Shown here in pieces: positions 54,163 through 62,533 of a stretch of DNA of 64,000 nt. The notes beneath the pieces are model-generated. The model saw only the letters and a program-made list of their open reading frames with translations, did no database searches and had not been told where the DNA came from. The stretch's first letter is position 1. Each line of letters opens with the position of its first letter. A program made the position numbers and the translations under genes. Origin of the DNA: Delftia tsuruhatensis (lineage in GTDB: Bacteria; Pseudomonadota; Gammaproteobacteria; Burkholderiales; Burkholderiaceae_C); the NCBI RefSeq assembly GCF_903815225.1, contig NZ_LR813084.1:1-64000 (forward strand), written 5' to 3'.

Positions 54163-55044
54163 CTAGAGACGTTCGATTTCGTGCGTGCCGAACAGGCCGT
54201 AGGGCCTGAGCATGAGCACCACCACCAGCACGATGAAGGTGGCCAGCAGCTTGTATTCGCCACCCAGGTAGGCGCCGGCCAGCGCCTCCACCAGGCCGAT
54301 GAACAGGCCGCCGACCAGGGCGCCGAGCACGCTGTCCAGCCCGCCCACGATGACGACCACCAGCACCGACAGCCCGAACACGCCCATGCCCGACGAGATG
54401 CCGCCGATGGCGCCGACGATGATTCCCGAGACGGCGGCGATCATGGCCGACACCACCCAGGCCAGCGAGAACACGCGCGGCACGTTGATGCCCACCGAAT
54501 AGGCGGCGGCCTGGTCGCCGGCCGTGGCGCGCAGGGCCACGCCGCCGCGCCAGAAGCGGAACACCAGCAGCACGGCCGCGATGAAGACCACGGCGACGGC
54601 CGCGCCCCAGGCCACCTTGGGGGCGAGAAAGGCCTCGCCGATCACCACCGGCTGCGTGGGCATGAACTCGGGCAGGCGGCGCTGGTCGGCCGTCCAGATC
54701 AGCTCCACCAGGCCCACCAGCACCGAGGCCAGTCCCACGGTGACCATGAACACGGAGATCGGCGGCTCGCCCAGCAGGGGCCGGATCATGGTGCGCTCGA
54801 TCAGCGCGCCCAGCAGGCCCGTGCCCAGCACGGCTGCGGGAATCGCCAGCCACAGCGGCAGCGCGAACAGGGCGGCGAAGGTGAAGAACAGGTAGGCACC
54901 CACCATCAGCAGCTCGCCGATGGCGATGTTGACCACGCGCGTGGCCTTGTAGACCACCACGAAGGCCAGCGCCGCCAGCGCATACAGGCCGCCGCCGGCC
55001 AGGCCGGTGAGGCTGATCTCGAACAGGTAGGCCCAGTCCATCAT
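54163..55044 (-). CDS. ABC transporter permease (LivH-type)
   Basis: A 293-residue permease with the LivH pattern (LTGLAGGGLYALAALAFVVVYKATRVVNIAIGELLMVGAY) and an ATPase-contact loop GVALRATAGDQAAAYSVGIN. Two ATGs (55044 and 55041) are possible; the first overlaps the LivG stop in an ATGA arrangement, so I used it. The long frame upstream overlaps LivG in another phase. Confidence 0.93.
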   Translation of the reverse strand: MMDWAYLFEISLTGLAGGGLYALAALAFVVVYKATRVVNIAIGELLMVGAYLFFTFAALFALPLWLAIPAAVLGTGLLGALIERTMIRPLLGEPPISVFMVTVGLASVLVGLVELIWTADQRRLPEFMPTQPVVIGEAFLAPKVAWGAAVAVVFIAAVLLVFRFWRGGVALRATAGDQAAAYSVGINVPRVFSLAWVVSAMIAAVSGIIVGAIGGISSGMGVFGLSVLVVVIVGGLDSVLGALVGGLFIGLVEALAGAYLGGEYKLLATFIVLVVVLMLRPYGLFGTHEIERL

Positions 55045-55910
55045 GCGGCCCCCGGGGCCAGGGCGGCTGGCGCTGCCGCCGGGCTGGCGCGCAGCCTGCG
55101 CCGCAGCTCTCCGACGTCGCCCGCGCCCAGGTAGGCTCGGTTGACCTCGGGGTCGGCCTGGACCACGGCCGGCGTGCCCTGGGCGATGACCTGGCCGAAG
55201 TTGAGCACCACCACGTGGTCGGACAGGTCCATCACCATGCCCATGTCGTGCTCGACCATGAGCACGGTCACGTCCCACTCGGCACGCACGTCGAGGATGA
55301 AGCGCGCCATGTCCTCGGTCTCCTCGCGGTTCATGCCGGCCACGGGCTCGTCCAGCATCAGGATGCGCGGCTGCATGGCCAGGGCGCGGGCCATCTCCAC
55401 GCGCTTTTGCAGGCCGTAGGACAGGGCGGCCACGGGCGCGTGGCGGATGTGGTCGATCTCCAGGAAATCGATGATGCGTTCCTCGATGTCGCGGCGCAGC
55501 TCGGCCTCCTCGCGGTGCGCGCGGCCCAGGTAGAGCAGGGCGTCGAAGACGTTGGTGCGCAGGTGGGCGTGGCGGCCCAGCTTGATGTTGTCCAGCACCG
55601 TCATGCCCCGGAACAGCGCGATGTTCTGGAAGCTGCGCCCCAGCCCCAGCCGGGCGCGCTGCGGCGCCGGCACGCGCGTGATATCCCGGCCCTGGAAACG
55701 GATGGCTCCGCCCGTGGGCCGGTAAAAGCCCGAGATGGTGTTGAACAGCGAGGTCTTGCCCGCGCCATTGGGGCCGATCACGGCCGTGATGGAGCCGGGC
55801 TGCACATCGAAGCCCACGCCCGACAGCGCCTTCACGCCGCCAAAGGCGAGCGTGACGCCATCGACCTGCAGCAACGGGGCGGCCGGGCCGCCTGCGGGTT
55901 GTGTCTCCAT
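55041..55910 (-). CDS. ABC transporter ATP-binding protein (LivG-type)
   Basis: A 289-residue ABC ATPase, first gene of the 9-kb operon. Walker A GPNGAGKTS and Walker B ILMLDEPVAGM are canonical; the signature loop is LSYGLQKR, the LivG variant. The LivG-type C-terminal GQVIAQGTPAVVQADPEVNRAYLG is present, followed by an Ala-rich tail. It diverges from the TetR gene; the 129-bp interval should contain both promoters. Confidence 0.94.
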   Translation of the reverse strand: METQPAGGPAAPLLQVDGVTLAFGGVKALSGVGFDVQPGSITAVIGPNGAGKTSLFNTISGFYRPTGGAIRFQGRDITRVPAPQRARLGLGRSFQNIALFRGMTVLDNIKLGRHAHLRTNVFDALLYLGRAHREEAELRRDIEERIIDFLEIDHIRHAPVAALSYGLQKRVEMARALAMQPRILMLDEPVAGMNREETEDMARFILDVRAEWDVTVLMVEHDMGMVMDLSDHVVVLNFGQVIAQGTPAVVQADPEVNRAYLGAGDVGELRRRLRASPAAAPAALAPGAA

Positions 55911-55939
55911 CGCTCTCCCGTACGGTTTTCTTCGAGTCG

Positions 55940-55970
55940 GACAGATGTCTACTGACGCGTAGGCTATTTA
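55940..55970. promoter_or_regulatory. Divergent promoter/operator region between LivG operon and TetR gene
   Basis: The interval holds an AT-richer stretch with an imperfect dyad, GTCTAC-N6-GTAGGC, centred near 55956, a plausible TetR operator. I cannot assign -35/-10 boxes firmly. Confidence 0.35.
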
Positions 55971-56039
55971 CTTTGGAGTAGATTCTGGTTGCCGCCCCCC
56001 GCATGCAGCATCGGTGCTTTCCCCGGTGCGACCAACGCC

Positions 56040-56774
56040 ATGAAGCCATCGACCGCCGCCGCCAAGACCCGCACCACTGCCCGCCGCAAGCCGGATCCGA
56101 CCCCGGTGGCATCGCCCTGGAGCACGGCGCCCGACCGCGAGCAGCAGCGCGAGGCCAAGCGCCAGGCCGTGCTCCAGGCGGCCGCGCAACTGTTCAACGA
56201 GCGCGGCTTTCACGCCACCTCGCTGGATGACATCGCCGCGCGGCTGGGCGTGAGCAAGCCCACGCTGTACTACTACGTGAAGAACAAGGACGAGATCCTG
56301 CTGCAGTGCGTCAACCAGGGCCTGGCCATGACGCTGGAAGGCATAGAGGCCTCGCGCCGCGCGGGCGGGAAGGCCATCGACCAGCTGCGCGCCTGCATGC
56401 AGGTCTATGCGCGCATCGTCACCATGGACTTCGGCATGTGCCTGATCCGCGTGGGCGACGAGCAGGTGCCGCCCGACAGCCGCAAGGAGCTGCGCCGCCA
56501 GAAGGCCGCCATCGACCAGGCCTTCCGCCGCCTGGTGGCGGCCGGCGTGAAGGAAGGATCGGTGGCGCCCTGCGACCCCAAGATCACGGCCTTCGTGATC
56601 GCCGGCGCGCTCAGCTGGATCGGGCGCTGGTACCAGCCGGGCGGGCAGTATCCGGCCGAGGAGGTGGCGCGGCAGTGCATCGAGACCCTGATGGGAGGGG
56701 TGCTGAGCAGGCCCCAGGAGACACCGAAAGCGCGCAAGCGCGCACCACGGCGCATCGGCGCAGACGATTCCTGA
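56040..56774 (+). CDS. TetR-family regulator of the ABC/beta-oxidation operon
   Basis: A 244-residue TetR repressor with a basic N-terminal extension, then the HTH (KRQAVLQAAAQLFNERGFHATSLDDIAARLGVSKPTLYYYVKNKDEIL, residues about 41-87) and a ligand-binding domain. ATG 56040 follows a weak ribosome binding site. It is divergent from the transporter-acyl-CoA synthetase operon, so it probably represses it until an acyl-CoA or the transported acid binds. Confidence 0.92.
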   Translation: MKPSTAAAKTRTTARRKPDPTPVASPWSTAPDREQQREAKRQAVLQAAAQLFNERGFHATSLDDIAARLGVSKPTLYYYVKNKDEILLQCVNQGLAMTLEGIEASRRAGGKAIDQLRACMQVYARIVTMDFGMCLIRVGDEQVPPDSRKELRRQKAAIDQAFRRLVAAGVKEGSVAPCDPKITAFVIAGALSWIGRWYQPGGQYPAEEVARQCIETLMGGVLSRPQETPKARKRAPRRIGADDS

Positions 56775-56791
56775 AGCCTCAGCGCAGGCTG

Positions 56792-57226
56792 CTATGGCCT
56801 CGCGTTGTCCTGTGCCGCCAGATCATCCAGGATCGGACAATCGGGCCGGTCATCCCCATGGCAGCAGTGCACCAGGGTCTGGAGCGTGCGCTGCATGGCC
56901 TGCATGGAGGCGATGCGCTCGGTCAGCGCCTCGATGTGGCGCTGCGCGATGTCCTTGACCTGGCTGCTGGCGCGGCTCTTGTCCTGCCAAAGGCCCAGCA
57001 GGGTGGCGATCTCCTCCATCGAAAAGCCCAGGTCGCGTGCGCGCCGGATGAAGCGCAGGGCATGCACGTCGGACTCGGCGTACTGGCGGTAGCCGCTGTC
57101 GGTGCGGTGCATGGGCGGCAGCAGGCCCTGGGCTTCGTAGTGGCGCACCATGCGCGCCGAGACACCGGCGCGGCGCGCGGCCTCGCCGATGGAGACGGGC
57201 CAGTGCGGTGCGGTGTGCTCGGGCAT
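56792..57226 (-). CDS. MerR-family regulator, CueR-like
   Basis: A 144-residue MerR regulator: HTH IGEAARRAGVSARMVRHYEAQGLLPP (13-38), dimerisation helix, and a C-terminal metal loop HCCHGDDRPDCPI with Cys121/Cys122 and Cys130, the C-x7-C pattern of Cu(I)/Ag(I) sensors. A Ser (87 or 88) rather than Cys in the helix region also fits monovalent metal. It follows the CopZ-like gene by 12 bp on the same strand and likely acts on the dyad at 57489-57509. Confidence 0.9.
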   Translation of the reverse strand: MPEHTAPHWPVSIGEAARRAGVSARMVRHYEAQGLLPPMHRTDSGYRQYAESDVHALRFIRRARDLGFSMEEIATLLGLWQDKSRASSQVKDIAQRHIEALTERIASMQAMQRTLQTLVHCCHGDDRPDCPILDDLAAQDNARP

Positions 57227-57238
57227 GGCGGCTGTCCC

Positions 57239-57433
57239 TCAGGCGACCTCGTAGCCTTCCTCGGCGATGGCGGCGCCCAGCGCCTCGCGGCTGGCCGCGC
57301 TTTCGACTTCCACACGCTGGGCGGCCCGGTCGATCTTGACCTGGGCCTGGCTGTCCACGCCCTGCACTGCCTGGGTGACGCTGCGTTCGCAGTGGCCGCA
57401 GGTCATTCCCTGCACCTTGAAAACATGTTGCAT
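57239..57433 (-). CDS. CopZ-like copper chaperone (heavy-metal-associated domain)
   Basis: A 64-residue HMA-domain protein with the metal-binding motif GMTCGHC (Cys12, Cys15). It carries Cu(I) to exporters or buffers it. ATG 57433 matches the typical domain start; the open frame upstream is noncoding. It forms a two-gene operon with the CueR-like regulator. No P-type copper ATPase is encoded in this window. Confidence 0.9.
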   Translation of the reverse strand: MQHVFKVQGMTCGHCERSVTQAVQGVDSQAQVKIDRAAQRVEVESAASREALGAAIAEEGYEVA

Positions 57434-57488
57434 TGCTTGCTCCTGGTTGGGCGCGCCACGGTGGCGCATGCCATGGAGCGTATGTTGA

Positions 57489-57509
57489 ACCTTGACATCA
57501 TGCCAAGGT
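57489..57509 (-). promoter_or_regulatory. CueR/MerR-type promoter dyad upstream of the copZ-like gene
   Basis: ACCTTG-N9-CAAGGT is a 21-bp near-perfect dyad. Read on the minus strand, TTGACC at its left edge makes a -35 box, with a -10-like ACATAC about 19-20 bp further on, the stretched spacing MerR-family activators use. It lies 56 bp upstream of the copZ-like start. Confidence 0.7.
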
Positions 57510-57731
57510 CAAGGACCTGGCCGGTTCAGGGTTGATCTGGCCCAAATCGGCACTCGCGGGCCGGCTCAATGATTCGGCTGGCTGTCCGATACATCGAAAA
57601 GAGCCCGGAATATGCAAAAACCGTCATAGACCATTGGCGATCATCTGACAAACTGCAACAATTTGTATTTACGTTGGCGTCCGGCATCTGGAGACCGTGC
57701 AGGCGCCCTGACTGACAGAGAGGAAACGGTC

Positions 57732-59423
57732 ATGAACTTGTTGGGAATGATGCGGGCATTCACGATCCGCACGCGGATGCTGGGGGCCATCGCCATGGTG
57801 CTGGTGCTGCTGGGTCTGCTGGGTGGAGCCGGCATGCTGGGCATGTTCCGCATCCACGGCATGAGCCAGCAGTTCATGCATTCCTCGTATGCCAAGATGG
57901 GCTACATGGTGGAGATGCGTACCGAGCTGGGGGCCGTGCGTGCCCATGAAAAGGACATGATCATCCAGTACGAGCGCCCCGAGGAAGTGCGCAAGGCCCA
58001 CAACCAGTGGACCGCCGCCATCGAGCGCACGAAGGCCGTGGCCGCGCGTTTCCTCAAGGATGAAGATCCGGCCGACGACGCCATCGTCAACGGCATCGTC
58101 GAGCGCATGGACCGCTACCGCCAGCAGTTCGAGCATATCGCCCGCCAGCTGGAGGCCGGTGGCTATGACACGGCAACCACGGCCAACCGCATGAGCGGCA
58201 AGGCCATGGCCGAGGTGGCCGAAGTCGAGAAGCTGATCGCCCAGCTCGACGGACTGCTGCGCCAGCAGGTGGATGCCATGGCCGCCCAGGAGCAGGGCGT
58301 GGCGGAGCAGACGCAGTGGATCTTCGTGGCCGCGGTGGTGCTCACCGTGATCGTGGTCGTGCCGCTGACCCTGCTGAACATGCTGTCCATCTGCCGTCCG
58401 CTGGTGCAGGCACGCCAGATGGCCCTGACCATTGCCCAGGGCGATCTGTCGCAGAGCGTGAAGGTGCAGGGCAAGGACGAAGTGGCCGACCTCCAGCGCG
58501 CGCTGGACCAGATGCAGCAGGGCCTGGGCGCCATGGTGACCCAGGTGCGCGATGCCAGCGGCAACATCGCCACGGCCAGCCAGGAGATCGCCACGGGCAA
58601 CCAGGATCTGTCCTCGCGCACGGAGCAGACGGCCAGCAACGTGCAGGAGACGGTGGCTTCGCTGTCCCAGCTCACGGCCACGGTGCAGCAGACGGCCTCG
58701 TCCTCGCAGCTGGCCAATCAGCTGGCGGCCTCCGCTTCGACCACGGCCACGCGCGGTGGCGACGTGGTGGCCCAGGCCGTGGTCAGCATGCAGGAGATCA
58801 CCACCTCCAGCCGCAAGATCGGCGACATCATCGGCCTGATCGACTCCATCGCCTTCCAGACCAACATCCTCGCGCTGAACGCCGCCGTGGAAGCGGCGCG
58901 TGCCGGCGAGCAGGGCCGTGGCTTCGCCGTGGTGGCCGCCGAAGTGCGTTCCCTGGCCCAGCGCTCGGCGCAGGCGGCCAGCGAGATCAAGGCGCTGATC
59001 CAGACCAGCGTGCAGGCCGTGGACGTGGGCGTGCGCCAGGTCGAGGATGCCGGCAAGACCATGAAGGAGATCGTGGACAGCGTGCAGCGCGTGGGCGACA
59101 TCATCGGCGAGATCACCGCGGCATCCAGCGAGCAGTCGGGCGGCATCGGCCAGGTCAACCAGGCCGTGGGCGACATCGACCGCATGACGCAGCAGAACGC
59201 TGCCCTGGTCGAGGAGTCAGCCGCCGCCGCCGAGTCGCTGCGCGAACAGGCCGCGCGCCTGGCCCAGGTGGTAGGCCAGTTCCGCGTGGCCGGCTCGGCC
59301 GTGGCCTCCATGGCCGTGCCGTCCCATGGCCGGCCCGTCCGGAGCCAGCCCGGCCTGGCACCGGCGGCCGGTCGTGCCCCGCTGGCATCGACTCAGGAAC
59401 CCCAGTTGCTGGAGCATGCCTGA
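57732..59423 (+). CDS. Methyl-accepting chemotaxis protein
   Basis: A 563-residue chemoreceptor: TM1 about 18-38, a four-helix-bundle periplasmic sensor, TM2 about 196-218, HAMP, and the cytoplasmic signalling domain with the hairpin tip ([39 protein letters not shown]). A Pro/Ala-rich tail follows with no NWETF-type CheR tether. ATG 57732 follows GAGAGGAAACGGTC. It is a lone receptor gene, ligand unknown, ended by a bidirectional terminator. Confidence 0.95.
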   Translation: MNLLGMMRAFTIRTRMLGAIAMVLVLLGLLGGAGMLGMFRIHGMSQQFMHSSYAKMGYMVEMRTELGAVRAHEKDMIIQYERPEEVRKAHNQWTAAIERTKAVAARFLKDEDPADDAIVNGIVERMDRYRQQFEHIARQLEAGGYDTATTANRMSGKAMAEVAEVEKLIAQLDGLLRQQVDAMAAQEQGVAEQTQWIFVAAVVLTVIVVVPLTLLNMLSICRPLVQARQMALTIAQGDLSQSVKVQGKDEVADLQRALDQMQQGLGAMVTQVRDASGNIATASQEIATGNQDLSSRTEQTASNVQETVASLSQLTATVQQTASSSQLANQLAASASTTATRGGDVVAQAVVSMQEITTSSRKIGDIIGLIDSIAFQTNILALNAAVEAARAGEQGRGFAVVAAEVRSLAQRSAQAASEIKALIQTSVQAVDVGVRQVEDAGKTMKEIVDSVQRVGDIIGEITAASSEQSGGIGQVNQAVGDIDRMTQQNAALVEESAAAAESLREQAARLAQVVGQFRVAGSAVASMAVPSHGRPVRSQPGLAPAAGRAPLASTQEPQLLEHA

Positions 59424-59459
59424 CGGGCCGGGGCCCGTGCCCCGGGTTCCACATGAAGC

Positions 59460-59496
59460 AAAAAAGCCCGCAGGCCATGCCAGCGGGCTTTTTTTT
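59460..59496. terminator. Bidirectional intrinsic terminator between MCP and OYE genes
   Basis: AAAAAAGCCCGC and GCGGGCTTTTTTTT are inverted around an 11-nt loop, so each strand reads a GC stem followed by T residues. It serves the convergent chemoreceptor (plus) and OYE (minus) genes. Confidence 0.9.
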
Positions 59497-59508
59497 GCAG
59501 GCTGCGTT

Positions 59509-60627
59509 TCAGGCCTGTCTTGCGAACGGGTAGTCGGTATAGCCTTCGGCACCGCCGCCATAGAACAGGCTGGAGTTCCAGGGATTGAGCGGCAGGTCGT
59601 CGCGCAGGCGGTGGACCAGGTCGGGGTTGGAGATGAAGGCCTTGCCGAACGCCACCATGTCGGCGTGGCCGCTTTCCACGGCGCGCACCGCCAGATCGCG
59701 GTCATAGCCGTTGTTGACCATCCAGACGCCCTGGCCGCCGGCCTGGCGGTAGGCGGACTTGAGCGCCGCGTAGTCGAAGGGGCGGTCGGGCAGCTCGCGT
59801 GGCCCGCCCGTTGCGCCTTCGATGATGTGGATGTAGGCCAGGCCCAGGGGCGCGAGCTGGCGCACCACGTATTCGAACAGCGGCTGGGGGTCGGCATCGA
59901 CGATGTCGTTGGCCGGCGTCACGGGCGACAGGCGAATGCCCACGCGGCCACCGCCTACCGCGTCCACGGCAGCGCGCGTGCACTCGAGCACCAGGCGCGC
60001 GCGGTTCTCGATGCTGCCGCCGTAGTCGTCATCGCGCTGGTTGGCCCCGGTCTTGAGGAACTGGTCGAGCAGGTAGCCGTTGGCGCCGTGCAGCTCCACG
60101 CCATCGAAGCCGGCCGTCTCCACGGCATTGCGCGCGGCCACGGCGAAGCTGTGGACGATGGCGGGAATCTCCTGCTGCGCGAGCGCACGGGGCTCGGAGG
60201 TGGGCGCGAACTGGCCCTTGCCCGTCTTCTCGTCGATCACATAGGTCTTGGACCGGGCCACGACGGGGGAAGGCCCCACTGGTGCCCGGCCTTCGGGCTG
60301 CAGCGAGGTGTGGGAGACGCGGCCCACATGCCACAGCTGGGTGACGATGCGTCCGCCGGCCGCGTGCACGGCGTCGGTCACGCGCTTCCAGCCATCGAGC
60401 TGCTCGCTGCCATACAGCCCGGGCACCTGGGCATAGCCCTGGCCCTGGTGGCTGATGGCCGTCCCTTCGCTGATCAGCAGGCCGGCGCTGGCCCGCTGCG
60501 CGTAGTAGGTGGCCATGAGTTCGGTGGGAATGGCTCCAGGCGCGCGGTTGCGCGTCAGCGGTGCCATGGCGATGCGGTTGGGCAGGCGCAGCGCGCCGGC
60601 CTGGATGGGATCGAACAGAGAGGACAT
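59509..60627 (-). CDS. Old yellow enzyme-family alkene reductase (NemA-like)
   Basis: A 372-residue FMN/NADPH ene-reductase: LPNRIAMAPLTRNRA at the N-terminus, QLWHVGR, GFDGVELHGANGYLLDQF, and DDDYGGSIENRARLVLE, all family hallmarks. Such enzymes reduce activated C=C bonds or nitro compounds and detoxify electrophiles. ATG 60627 has GGAAG 9 nt upstream; the extra 21 residues of open frame are noncoding. A GST gene lies immediately upstream on the same strand but beyond a terminator. Confidence 0.93.
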   Translation of the reverse strand: MSSLFDPIQAGALRLPNRIAMAPLTRNRAPGAIPTELMATYYAQRASAGLLISEGTAISHQGQGYAQVPGLYGSEQLDGWKRVTDAVHAAGGRIVTQLWHVGRVSHTSLQPEGRAPVGPSPVVARSKTYVIDEKTGKGQFAPTSEPRALAQQEIPAIVHSFAVAARNAVETAGFDGVELHGANGYLLDQFLKTGANQRDDDYGGSIENRARLVLECTRAAVDAVGGGRVGIRLSPVTPANDIVDADPQPLFEYVVRQLAPLGLAYIHIIEGATGGPRELPDRPFDYAALKSAYRQAGGQGVWMVNNGYDRDLAVRAVESGHADMVAFGKAFISNPDLVHRLRDDLPLNPWNSSLFYGGGAEGYTDYPFARQA

Positions 60628-60780
60628 GCGTCGGGGCTTCCTGTGTGTTGACGGACATGCCACCCGCGCGGGTGGCGGGGCGTACATCAAAGGTTAACCC
60701 CATGGATTCAACCGTGCAGGCCAGGGATTTGCGCACTGTCGTGCAGGCGACGCGGGCCAGGGTGCACTTGTCGTTCCATG

Positions 60781-60815
60781 AAAAAAGGCCGGCGGGCATT
60801 GCGCCCACCGGCCCG
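60781..60815 (-). terminator. Intrinsic terminator of the GST gene
   Basis: On the minus strand, GGCCGGTGGGC pairs with GCCCGCCGGCC, with one mismatch and a short loop, followed by TTTTTT. It lies just past the GST stop at 60837. Confidence 0.85.
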
Positions 60816-60836
60816 TGGGGACCTGCAGACCCGTGC

Positions 60837-61445
60837 CTACTTGAGCAGGCCCTCGGCCTTCATGGCGGCCTGCACGGCCGGGCGGGCCAGCACGCGCTCG
60901 CGGTAGGCCAGGATGTGGGTCAGTTCGGAGATGTCCACGCCCACGAACTGGGCCCAGCCGGTCACGGTGAACAGATAGGCGTCGGCCACGGTGAACTGTT
61001 CGCCCATCAGGTATTCGCGGCCGTTGAGCTCGCCATCGACCCACTTGAGGCGATCCAGCACGCGCTGGCGCACCACGGGCTTGTAGTCGTCCGGCGTGGC
61101 GGGGTTGAACAGCGGACCGAAGCCCTTGTGCAGCTCGGTACCGATGAAGTTCAGCCATTCCTGCAGGTGGTAGCGGGCCATGGTGCCGTTGGCCGGTGCC
61201 AGTTTCTTCTCGGGCACCAGGTCGGCCAGGTACTGGACGATGGCCGGGCCTTCGTGCAGCGTGTCGCCGTCGTCCAGCACCAGGAAGGGCACATAGCCCA
61301 GCGGATTGATCTCGTAGTAGTCCGAGCCGTCCTGCAGCTTGTGGGTCTTGGTGCTGGCCAGGACCGGCTCGTACGCAAGGCCTGCCTCGTGCAGGACGAT
61401 ATGGGGGGACAGGGAACAGGCGCCAGGGCTGTAGTAGAGCTTCAT
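60837..61445 (-). CDS. Glutathione S-transferase, beta class-like
   Basis: A 202-residue GST with the beta-class N-terminus MKLYYSPGACSLSPHI, including the characteristic Cys10, NPLGYVPFLVLDDGD, and an all-alpha C-terminal domain (FTVADAYLFTV). It conjugates or binds electrophiles with glutathione. The start at 61445 is the canonical first Met of the family; the upstream 11 codons have no support. Confidence 0.93.
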   Translation of the reverse strand: MKLYYSPGACSLSPHIVLHEAGLAYEPVLASTKTHKLQDGSDYYEINPLGYVPFLVLDDGDTLHEGPAIVQYLADLVPEKKLAPANGTMARYHLQEWLNFIGTELHKGFGPLFNPATPDDYKPVVRQRVLDRLKWVDGELNGREYLMGEQFTVADAYLFTVTGWAQFVGVDISELTHILAYRERVLARPAVQAAMKAEGLLK

Positions 61446-61665
61446 GGTGGATCGCTTCCGATCGGGAAAGAAAGACAAGCGCCCATGCTAAACCCTGTGG
61501 CCGGCCCCTGGATGACGGAACCGCGATGCCGGCAGGGTTCAGCCGTGGTCCCGCGCGGGCCGCGGCGCAGCGAGCAGGGCCGGGATCTCCCCCAGTGGCC
61601 CGAGCTCAGCAGGCTGGAGTACAGGACGCGGGAGAGCGCGGATGCTCGGCGGGGCCCTTGTCCGG

Positions 61666-62244
61666 TCAAGGGGCAAGCCGCTGCGCCGCCCACAGCACCT
61701 GCTCGATCACCGCCTTCAGGCCCTGCCGATCCTGGGGGCGCAGCAGGCCGCCCGCATCATCGAATGCCTGGCCGGCCTGGCCTACGGCGTGGCTCACGGG
61801 GGCCAGCCAGCACTGCAGATTCAGCAGCAGAGGTGCCAGGTGGGACTGGGCGCGCAGGCCTCCAAGACCCCCCGGGGAGGCGCTGGCCATGCCGACCACC
61901 TTGCCGCGAAAGGGCAGGGTGCCGTCGGACCAGAGGGGGTCGCCGGCCACGGGGCTGGAGGCCCAGTCGATGGCGTTCTTGAGCAGGGCGGGGTAGCTGC
62001 CGTTGTACTCGGGCGAGCAGATCAGCCAGGCGGGATGGCCGTGCAGCGCCGCCTTGAAGCGCAGCACGTCCGGCGGCGTGCCGCGGGCTTCCAGGTCGGC
62101 GTTGTACATGGGGATGTCGAATTCCGACAGCTCCAGCAGCGTGGGCTGGGCGCCGAGTTCGCGGGCCATGCCGGCGGCGGCGGAGGCCAGGCGCCGGTTG
62201 TGCGATTGTTGGCGGGTGCTTCCCGCGAAGATGAGGATCTGCAT
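61666..62244 (-). CDS. NADPH-dependent FMN reductase-family protein
   Basis: A 192-residue flavodoxin-fold reductase with the FMN-phosphate motif FAGSTRQQSHNRRLA (6-20) and SPEYNGSYPALLKNAIDW, typical of NADPH:FMN or quinone reductases. ATG 62244 gives the canonical beta-strand start MQILIFAGS; ATG 62253 three codons upstream is an alternative, and neither has a strong ribosome binding site. It is divergent from mnmG; a parS-like site lies in the 289-bp interval. Confidence 0.9.
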   Translation of the reverse strand: MQILIFAGSTRQQSHNRRLASAAAGMARELGAQPTLLELSEFDIPMYNADLEARGTPPDVLRFKAALHGHPAWLICSPEYNGSYPALLKNAIDWASSPVAGDPLWSDGTLPFRGKVVGMASASPGGLGGLRAQSHLAPLLLNLQCWLAPVSHAVGQAGQAFDDAGGLLRPQDRQGLKAVIEQVLWAAQRLAP

Positions 62245-62334
62245 GGCCGCCATTGCATCACAGGCGCCGCACATGTTTCTTGCAAGCCACCCCGCCCTGG
62301 CAAGGCCGCACGCAGCATCCTTCGGCCCGCGTGC

Positions 62335-62350
62335 TGTTTCACGTGGAACA
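62335..62350. other. parS-like ParB binding site 2
   Basis: TGTTTCACGTGGAACA matches the bacterial parS consensus TGTTTCACGTGAAACA at 15 of 16 bases. It lies in the divergent FMN reductase-mnmG intergenic region. Confidence 0.8.
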
Positions 62351-62533
62351 GCCTCCCCGTACGGCAGGGCGGGCCGACCCCTTGCAAGGCATTGTTGCGC
62401 CAAAGATGGGAAAATCGCAGGTTCCCCGCTGGGTAGCGCCTGCCAGATGCACGAGGCCTGCCCGCCATGAGCGCCGGAGCGTGAGTGCTTCGTGTCGGGG
62501 GCTTGGGCCGGGCAGGCCCCCGGAGTCATAAGC

